A DNA stretch of 64,000 nucleotides, taken from positions 4,255,371 to 4,319,370 of the forward strand of contig JAHLJT010000631.1 in assembly GCA_031308135.1 (NCBI GenBank). Direction: 5' to 3'. The translations under genes were made by a program, and so were the position numbers. The DNA is from Acheta domesticus (taxonomy: Eukaryota; Arthropoda; Insecta; Orthoptera; Gryllidae). The notes beneath the pieces are model-generated. The model saw only the letters and a list, made by a program, of their open reading frames with translations. It did no database searches and was not told where the DNA came from. Each line of letters starts with the position of its first letter. Positions within the stretch are counted from its first letter, which is position 1. Below are positions 55,836 through 64,000 of the stretch, piece after piece.

Positions 55836-57951
55836 ACTATACTTTACCACGCATGTTAGATACCACTTCAACCCAGCAACGGCACCAACCGCAGGTGCGA
55901 GCGCCTGGCGCGAGTGCATTGACTGGTGCAGGTGAACGCGTCCGCAGCTCTCTTCTCGGGCGCTGGGCCCTTTGGAAATATCGCTCGAGCGCTAATGAGC
56001 AGGGCAAAGGACGCCGCGCCGCGCCGCGCCGCGCCGCCCTCCATATCTTTATTTACAGCGCGTGGCGCAGCGTGCATACCACGGGCTCGCGGCGAGACCA
56101 AACGCGCGATTGTGTGTTTCATTAGGATCCGGTTTTCGGCGCCTCCGTCAGCCGGTGGGCGGCTAATTCACACATTCGCCTCCCGCGATATATCAATCCG
56201 CCTCGAGAGAGCGCACTTCCTCGTTTCTTGCCGGCGAGCGCATACGTCTTACCTCCTAGGCACGCGGACGGCTGGAGGCGATTATGCGTGTGTGCGCGTG
56301 TTTCATACGCTGTACCAGGAAGATCGGAGAGAATACTGTACTTTATTACTATTCTTCACAAAGTACCTGAGGCAGAAAGGCAGTAACTGGCGCTCTCTCT
56401 CCGGATCGACTAAATTAAATCTCGACGCGGTCGTGAAGACGTTGGACGGGCGGTCGTACCAGAAGGGCTGATTTATGCGCGCGCATTAGCTAAACGCGAA
56501 CAGAAAGAAAATTCACGTTTTGCTTATCTCAGGTTAATAGTTTTTTCTAGGCTTTTATCTACCCAACAGCCGGTTATCTTTTACGTCCCGTTGGGACGTG
56601 CATTCGGCTCATACGCCAATACACTTGCGGGCTTCTCAGATCTAAAGACAGCAAAACGTGAGGCACTCTGCGACAACACACACCCACACCCACACACACA
56701 CACACGAGAGACAAGGGACAAACAACCTTACAGGGTAGGGACTAGACACCGTGAACCTTCGGACCTGACTCGGTACACACTGTTAGCCATCCAGGTCGGT
56801 GCATAATACTTTACGTCAGTAAATTCATATTCTTAGGATTCCAAGGGTCATATTCAGACATTAACTTACCTCTATTCACTTAAAGTAGTAAATGACGCAA
56901 AACGTGAGTGAAGCAGGTCATTTGGGCACGAGTCCGAGAGAACGCGACGGCGACAAAAGACGAGCTCGCGAATCACCTCGCGCATGTGTTCAGCGTTTTA
57001 ATTTTTTAACGCGATGTGTGCGAAAAATGTTTCGAACACACTTCTCCATGTTTGGCGCTCAAATGGAAATATCTCTTACACTATTAGTTGGAATGTAAAA
57101 ATTAGCTGTTTCGTACACGGAAAACAAGCATGAGAAACCGTATTTCACAGACGGGTTATTAATAATTTTTTAAACAATCAATCCCAAGAACCTTGATTTC
57201 TTTCCAAGACTCTTGTTGGATCAGCAGCTCAATATTTCATTTCTACTTTTTTCGACATTAATCTTTTATAGCAATACCATATAATAAATTGCTATTGCAT
57301 CAGTGTTACACCTATGTCTTAATTTTATACTTCGATTCTGAAAGTGGTACCAGAAGTTGTAAACTGCGCATAATGGAATCAATTTACAGAAAACGTTTCG
57401 AAATTACGTTACTAAGAATCAGGTTCTCTTTCCACGATTCTAAACACCTGAAATAAAAAAATCAACTTCACCATTAAGATACCAGTATTATTGTCACAGA
57501 CTGTTGCTGAAGCAGAAATACTCTCAGAAGACCTGTTTTCCTTTCACTCTCTTCTTGATATAATGGCAGTAGCCACCTCTCTTTATTTTACGCGCCGACA
57601 GTGCGGCTGGAAGGGAGCCATTCGAGAACCAAATTGGAAGTAGTAAATCAAGGACACAAGCGCATCAGGCGGGAAAATAAAGATAGTCCGATGGGGAAGG
57701 CGGGCGCGACGGCGGCCAGAGTGGGCAAGTGGCGGCGGGGAAGGTGAGTCGACGCGGCGCGGTCGTTGGAAACGGATTGCGACGAGTAGTACGAGGGTCA
57801 TAATGACATGTCCTGGAATGAGGTAGAGGAGTCGGGATGAGGCGGAATGAGTTGCAACGAGTCGGGATGACGCGAGGAGGAAGCGCGATGAGGCGAGAAG
57901 GGGGCACCAGACCTGCGCAGGAATGTGAGCACACAGTTTTTATGTACTTAC
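55836..57951. other. Unassigned, CpG-rich to about 56470
   Basis: Positions 55880-56470 are GC- and CpG-rich (CGCCGCGCCGCGCCGCGCCG near 56011) with frames up to 181 codons that show no recognised domain. A short CA-rich repeat lies at 56678-56706. The remainder is mixed. Confidence 0.35.
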
Positions 57952-58722
57952 TAGCTGGTACCCGGCGCGTTGCTGCAGCTGAAGAAATAATTGTGGAAAT
58001 ATTCCTCTCCCTCCTCTCTTCCCCTCTCTTTTTCCTCCTCTCTCATTTTCCTCATTTTCTCTCTTTTCCCCCTATGTGTCTCTTTTCTCCCTCTGTCTCT
58101 TTTTCCCTCTCTGTGTCTCTTCTTCCCCACTCTGACTCTTTTCCCGCTCTCTCATTCCCCCCTCACTCCCCTCTCTCTATTCCACCTCTCTCTTTCGCCC
58201 TCTCTATTCCCTCGCCCTATTTTCCTTCTTTTCATTATTTCCGTCTCTCTATTTTCCTTCTCTTTCACTATTTTCCCATTCTTTCTCTATTTCCTCCTCT
58301 CTTTTTCCTTTGATTATTTTCCCATTCTTTCTCTATTTCCTCCTCTCTTTTTCCTTTGATTATTTTCCCTTTCTTTCTCTATTTCCTTATCTCTTATTTT
58401 TCATCTCTCTCTCTCTTCCCTGTCTCTTTTCACTTTCGTGTCATCAACTTGCGCCGCCTGCTCCATGTGTTTCTCCCCGACCTCGCCACAAGCACACGGC
58501 AACGCGCAGCGACAATGAAGCTCACGTGGATTGGGAATTGCATTTAACTGAAACTCTATCATGTGCTCTAGTGCCATTTAGTGGAGTTACAATAATTATA
58601 CTATGCCTGTGTTCTTCCCGCAAGTGCAAGCAATAAGTTGACACATTTTATCGCAATTGGATGCTGATGCGGCAACGCATTAAGCACGAACCAACAAACA
58701 TTGATTTTTATATATTAGATTA
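57952..58722 (+). repeat. Element with TAGCTGGTACCCGGCG start, copy 1
   Basis: It begins TAGCTGGTACCCGGCGCGTT and ends near TTTTATATATTAGATTA. The following copy starts with the related TAGCTTATGAAGAACCCCGC, then ATTGCCGGGG, and ends with TTTATATATTAGTATATAG. This start and end wording is common in dispersed insect repeats whose class I cannot state with confidence. Its interior is a polypyrimidine tract at about 58000-58435. Confidence 0.45.
58000..58435. repeat. CT-rich polypyrimidine tract
   Basis: Nearly pure C/T on the plus strand. It contains a 46-bp tandem duplication around TTTGATTATTTTCCC and TTCTTTCTCTATTTCCTCC (starts near 58309 and 58355). Phe/Ser/Leu-rich frames of up to 158 codons derive from it. 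Confidence 0.92.
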
Positions 58723-58743
58723 ATTTTCTGTATAATAATTTTC

Positions 58744-60194
58744 TAGCTTATGAAGAACCCCGCATTGCCGGGGTATTATCATAATTTTGTATTAAACAGA
58801 AAGTGAAATTCCATCTACTCCCGCCCTGTGGCAGAGCCTACTCATATCTATTCTACCGTATATTCCCTCCACGCTATCACGCCTCTCTGCCTTGCTCCAA
58901 TTTGGAAAAAACCTTCTACACACTACAGCACTTCTCACTAAAAATAATTAAATTTTAGTTATATTGGGGTTCTAGATCCCAAATTCCTTTCTCTTATAAC
59001 TGAAAATAATAAACATATCTAAAGTAAAAAATTAAATGCATGTACTTACGTTATTCTGTTTGTGGAATTTTATGTATTATATACCAAAACATACTATAAC
59101 TTGACACATTATAAAACTTACTCTTTTTCATATTTTTTTCTTCTAGCGTATTTATATAGAAAAGATTGAAATTGATCTTGCTGCATCAATCGACAGTTAG
59201 AAATAATTAAAGTAATTTTAATTGAATTCTAGTACCCGCTTTAGGATCCTTGATAAATTGTGGCTGACCAAAAGGAGCCATTAACCACTTATGCGATTAT
59301 AAAATCTCCAAAAATCCGAGATCACACTGAGTCCCGGCTTGACAATACTTTTTCTATTTAAAATAACAACCTTCAAAACCAGCGTTGTCACACATTAAAT
59401 TCCTCCAAATACCCATTTACCAATACTATTTTACTTTAGTGTTCTGCCGTTTTACTAAAAACTGTATTAATGCCAAACTGTCATCAATTTAACTGTTCCT
59501 TCAGCACCCAAAGGTACTCTTTACTATTCTATATTAAAACACATCTCTGAAGCATGCATTCCACCATCAGTTTCAGAATAATACGTAAATCGCACTGTCG
59601 CTCGCCTAACCTGCAAATACGTCATAATTATGCTTAATTTACTACAATTAAACATATGTGCATATATACCTTTTTACGGCAATGTTAACCACATTCATCA
59701 GAAAATGATATCTTTCAAACATTTAGTCTCTTGTACACTTAATGCACTCACGTCTACACGCAATTAAAATCAATATTCAAGTTACTTTTCTAAATAAAGC
59801 GAAAAAAACTATTACTATTACACTAAAACAAATATTTATGGTTAGACAACTGACTGTGAAAAATAAACAACAGTCCTCTAAATACACAATCCTTTACATT
59901 GATGAAAACAGTAGAAGATCTTAGACCTCATCCTCTGGTGGCGCGCAGCTAAACTATTGACATTGATTCACTATTGAATCTGTGATGTAAAGCTAGGCGA
60001 AAAATGTCCGGAAAAGTAATTATTTTGTGAATATGGTGAGGTTTGCGATTGTAAATCATAGCCTATGTTACTCCAGACCTGTAAAGGAAGCTAATACAAA
60101 AGTTCCATCAGTATTGGTTCAGTAGATTCAGAGATTATCGCGCTGTAAATCAGTGCAGTTCTGTCTTTATATATTAGTATATAGATATAGATTA
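58744..60194 (+). repeat. Element with TAGCTTATGAAGAACCCCGC start, copy 2
   Basis: The start resembles copy 1 and the end (GGTTCAGTAGATTCAGAG, ATTATCGCG, then CAGTTCTGTCTTTATATATT) resembles the 3' end of the same class. The interior is AT-rich with no coding capacity. A SINE abuts its right edge at 60198. Confidence 0.4.
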
Positions 60195-60197
60195 GTG

Positions 60198-60731
60198 ATT
60201 CCGGACGCGCCGACTGCCAAAGACTTTAGTCTCTTAAGAGTTGGGTATTTTTTTATCGTGGGAGTTGGCGGTCATCTTCCCCGTTGAATGGTGAGATCCG
60301 GCGCCTACCTACACGTCGTCTTGTGGAGGTGTTCCCCCGACCATCTCACCGGAGGGGCACCACCCCCTCCGGAACACGATCTATTCTCTAGACATGTGTG
60401 ATAGTGCAGTGCATGTGTGAGTGTGTAAGTAAGTAAGTAAGTAAGTAAGAGGACAAGGCAAGCAAGAGGAACGAAAGATCGTGCGTGATCCGTGGCCCGT
60501 TTTGTTAGGGTACTGCTCCGGCATTCAGCTGGTGTTCATCGGAGAAACCACAAAAACTATTGCACGGCTGCGAGAATACTCCTATAGACAGCGGCTAAAC
60601 TCGACTTAGCTAATGTTGAAAATGTAGTTTGTGTAGCAGGTGTCAAAAACTCTGCCACTGTCAGGATTCGATTTCTAGGACCTTTCGGCCATAGGCACAG
60701 CAGTGACATCAATTTTCGCCCTGAGCAGCTG
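60198..60731 (-). mobile_element. SINE family A, minus-strand copy
   Basis: The family is recognised from ATTCCGGACGCGCCGACTGC on the left to the degraded B-box region GAAATCGAATCCTGACAGTG (minus strand, near 60678-60659) and a GCTGCTCAGGGCGAA A-box remnant on the right. It carries an expanded (AAGT)n microsatellite at about 60428-60450 and a GGAGGGGCACCACCCCCTCC palindromic block in the body. Confidence 0.75.
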
Positions 60732-60747
60732 TAGAGACGGGAGGAGT

Positions 60748-60775
60748 CAAGGTGAAACGTGCATGTTTCACCTTG
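60748..60775. repeat. Perfect 11-bp hairpin
   Basis: CAAGGTGAAAC and GTTTCACCTTG flank the 6-base loop GTGCAT. Its function is unknown. It lies just beyond the SINE head. Confidence 0.8.
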
Positions 60776-61239
60776 GGGGGCGAAATGCAGTACGGAACGA
60801 GACGAACGAGGAGTGGCAAGTCGAAGCAAAGGAAGCACTTGTGGATCCAGGGGGGTACGTGGGCGCCATGCCCCCCCCAAAAAGGCCAAAAGTTTTCTTT
60901 GTCCTTCCTTATTTCGAAAAATTAATTTACATATTTATTTTTGTTCGAATTATATAATTATTAAAGCAATAACATTGTATTGCATCATATCGACAGTAAT
61001 TAAATAATATACAATATAATAACAAATGTGTTTATTATTTAACAAAATCTATGATACAAAATCTATGAAGACGCCGTGCGCGGCCACGAGAGCCGAGCCG
61101 AGTCGACCCGAGAAGCAGCGACGCCGCGGGGGGGGGGGCGAGCGCGAGGAGTGCTATAAACAAGAGAGCCGCGCGAGACGACTTTTGCAGCGTAATCCGA
61201 CGTGGCTATCGCTGGGCGGCGGCGCTCGCCTGCCGTGCC
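60776..61239. other. Unassigned, no gene seen
   Basis: AT-rich in the middle, GC-rich after 61070. Confidence 0.35.
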
Positions 61240-61665
61240 CTGGCCTGGCCTGGCCTGGCCTGAAGGACCGGTCGCGACGCCATCGAGACGCCGCGCCCCG
61301 CCGCGCCGCGCCGCGACGCACCCCGCCCCGCCCCGCCCCGCCCCGCCCCGCCACCCACGCCCCGGCCTGCCCCGCCCCGGCCTTCCCCGCCCCGTCCCGC
61401 CCCGCCCCGTCCCGCCCCGCCCCGCCCCGTCCCGCCCCGCCCCGTCCCGCCTCGCCCCGCCTCGCCCACCCCGTCCCGCCCCGCCCCGCCGCTCCGCGCC
61501 GCGCCCCGCCCCGCCCCTCCCCGCCCCGCCCCGCCGCGCCACTCCCCGCCCCGCCGCGCCCCGCCCCGGCCTGCCCCGCTCCGCCCCGTCCACCCCACCC
61601 CACCCCGCCCTGCCCCGCCCCGCCCCGCCCCGCCCCGCCCCGCCTCGCCGCGCCGCGCCGCGCCG
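61240..61665. repeat. CCCCG pentamer array
   Basis: CCTGG units at 61242-61262 pass into (CCCCG)n with CCCGT, CCTCG and CGCCG variants up to about 61665. The C-rich strand is plus. The frames of 130-290 codons over it are Pro/Ala/Arg- or Gly/Arg/Ala-rich repeat translations. Confidence 0.92.
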
Positions 61666-63544
61666 CCATCAGCGCCGCCATCGCGGGCGTGGGCCCCGCG
61701 GCGACCGCTCGACCCCGCTTCAATGGAAAGGTCTCTCCTCGCCGCCTGCGGGGCTCCGGATCGCTCGAAAGGCGGCTGGGAGATGCGCGACGACTACGCG
61801 CGAGTTCCTGGATGGGGAAATGTTTCCTAAACGGCTTTAAAATTCATCTTATTTACCACGAATGCTCAGAAATAATAACTTTGTCCAATGTGTCGTAAAG
61901 CCATGTATAGTAAAATCAAGATGTTTGTCAACCTATCTCTCCAGCACAAATAAAACACGGAGATGAAAAATAGGATAGAAGAGTAGTAGGGTATGCAAAT
62001 AATGGTATGAGAATAAAGTTCAATGCAGACAGGATACTGAATTACCCAGAGGGAGTAGCCCTAGAAGTAAGGGGAATCAGCTGGTTCGAGATTCGGAACG
62101 AACCTAAGTTTTCCAATAGGGAAGATTGATATTCCTTTAAATCCTTGCTGAGTTCTGTAAATACTTCCCTATGCATGAAAGAACGCAAATTAACAAAACT
62201 CCGTACATGCAGGGCAAAGCTTTTTTATGTAAAATTAATATAAAATCGTAAAGAAACCATGTGACCTGCGAACGCCAATAATAATTATTGACGTCATAAT
62301 TCTGTGTGCTTTGAAATGTGGGCGTCGCTTGTTTGTTGCGACGTTTGTTTGTTCGTGTTTGCGTGGTTATCGAATACTTCTTTTTAATTCCTTCCGTTTC
62401 TATGAAGCAAGGTTACGTCTATTTTTTAAAGCGAGCAATATAAATTTGCCAGATCTGAATGCATTGATAATTGGTCGCTTACCATTTCCGAGACAATGAC
62501 AATTATTTTTAATTTACAGGCTACAAAAACTCGAGAGATACTTCCGTTTTTTACCTAAAATTATCGACGCTTATTGTAAAGCTTTTGTTCAAGGAGGAAT
62601 ACTTTTAACAATTTTCTGATATTCTAATTATTTTATAGGATTCTTGTATACGGAGATAATGGCATTGGTATTGTTTAAGTCTGTCGCCAAAACAACCTGT
62701 GCATTGTTGCGCCAGAACACAATATATAAGTAAAAAAGTTTTATCGTGACGTTACTTGATGAAGAACAGCATATTGTCACTGGCTGTCTGTGAGACTAAT
62801 TGTTTGGCTGTAAAAATGTATAACACTGAAACCTGAGTGATGCAGTAAGACACGTTCAACGAAATTGATTCGGAGTGTCGGGCTCTCCGAAGTACGTAAT
62901 CGGACAACGGAGATGCAGATTGCAGAGGCCGAATCTCGTGCATAGTGGTCTAAGCGTTGCGAGGTGGCTGCAATGAGTTCTACAATAACCTTCATAACAC
63001 AATACGAACAGTTAAAGATATTATTCAATAGGGTTCCGTTCAATAGTTTCAAGAGGGTCAATATCTATTACAAACAAGTTAAACAAAAGACTGGAGGACA
63101 ATCTTAAAAGTATTTCCGAATTTTTTGCTATGCCAAATACTAAAAAGCAACACCAATTCTTACAATAACTCTTACTAGCAGCGTTCAGAGGGTGGAATAC
63201 TTATGAAAAAAAGAGGGGAAGGAAGTGCAAAACACTGCGACCATTTAAAACCATTTGAATAGTGTATTTCTTAGCCGGAAATAGTACGATGTGCAGAACG
63301 ATAGAGCTGTAAAAACAGCCGACCGCCGCTCGTACTCCTTCCTGGCGAGCGGTCGCGGGGTGGGGAGGGGGGACGGTCCAGCAGCCGTATATACTCTTTG
63401 CAGCCGTGCCGTCGGGTGCCAACGGTCTCGTGGCGCTCGGCCTGCCGCTGGGCGAGGCTTACTACAGTATCTGTTTTGAATAACAATGTTACTAAATGCA
63501 ACTTAGGAAACACTTATTACAATTATTATCTATACATTGTGTTT
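61666..63544. other. Unassigned, no gene seen
   Basis: CpG-rich to 61830, then AT-rich, with a small GC-rich patch at 63310-63460. Confidence 0.35.
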
Positions 63545-63960
63545 TACAGGATTGATTCAATTCAATTAAATGATATCTTATTTTACGTGGCGAGACTCAG
63601 CCTATCAGACCTCCTCTTCCGTCTGACCACGCAAATTTCACTACGCTCCTTTCACCATCTGCCGGAGAAACAAGGTATCACTCAGGCGACAAGAGAGGAG
63701 ATTTAAATTTTGCTCAGAAGCTTCCTTTTAGGCTTTTTAGACTTTTACATGCAGTAAATCTACATGGGACAGCCGGCTTTACTTTCCCTCCGAAGGAAGG
63801 TGTACGAAGGACGATCACGGCTTCCATCGGATCAAGGCTTTCATCGGATTTGATGCCGCGAACTTGGATATAACAGCCCGATACCTTTAAGCCGAATGGG
63901 TTAGGCAGAAGAACGAGCCTCATGATCCGAGTCCGTTGAACCCTTCTCTTGAAGTCATTG
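63545..63960 (-). repeat. Repeat family E, longer copy
   Basis: It starts at the left with an ATTCAATTCAATT tail, then TTATTTTACGTGGCGAGACT, CCTCTTCCGTCTGACCACGC, GACAGCCGGCTTTACTTTCC and CCTCCGAAGGAAGGTGTACG, and extends further than the 54.8-kb copy, through GATTTGATGCCGCGAACTTG to about 63960. On the minus strand the extra part has an open frame with SDESLDPMEAVIVLRTPSFG, which may be the C-terminal end of a LINE protein, but I do not recognise it. Confidence 0.65.
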
Positions 63961-64000
63961 CATATTTAACTACAAAAAATTGTTCTCATAATAATTGCAC

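Noticed and set aside
61026..61898. 290-codon plus-strand frame
   Set aside because: It is mostly Pro/Ala/Arg from the CCCCG array, with open frames also on the opposite strand.

Overview
The window looks like non-coding DNA from a large, repeat-rich animal genome, most likely an insect or other arthropod. The evidence is indirect: mariner-family transposase relics, a hAT-like non-autonomous element, tRNA-derived SINEs, Penelope-like 3' motifs, a LINE reverse-transcriptase scrap, many GC-rich minisatellites and no strong CpG depletion in the GC-rich patches. Species cannot be read from the sequence. I found no intact host protein gene, rRNA or functional tRNA in 64 kb. The long open frames are low-complexity artefacts, above all the frames of about 900-1060 codons over the 29.5-32.3 kb purine array, which also run through a 1000-N gap.

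Layout. 0-5 kb: an LTR-like segment, an 86-bp GC-rich minisatellite, a hAT-like non-autonomous element (3320-4347) with an internal long hairpin, and a (CCG)n tract. 5-20 kb: tRNA-derived SINE pieces, a mariner N-terminal relic (12.4 kb), a MITE-like element (14.95 kb), two Penelope-like motifs, and G-rich arrays. 18.6-22.5 kb: three copies of the main SINE family, one inserted into a GTGG-rich array with a 12-bp target-site duplication. 22.7-38.4 kb: GC arrays, a polypurine minisatellite around the gap, more SINE and dispersed-repeat copies. 39-49 kb: an inverted repeat pair with related translations, a LINE RT scrap, and two mariner copies placed head to head. 49-64 kb: a GC higher-order repeat, further SINEs (one interrupted by another repeat family), a head-to-head pair of Penelope-like motifs, two consecutive elements with similar ends, a CCCCG array and a second copy of the interrupting family at the right edge.

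There is no operon-like or pathway-like gene set. The content is a layered record of transposition and tandem amplification. The most interesting signals are the dispersed CTGANGA...GAAAC family, which resembles hammerhead-bearing Penelope-like ends; the 86-bp array whose units carry two palindromes and which holds a copy of its own flanking sequence; the hairpin inside the hAT-like element; and the SINE-into-minisatellite insertion. All repeat calls come from reading by eye, so boundaries are approximate unless a target-site duplication is stated.
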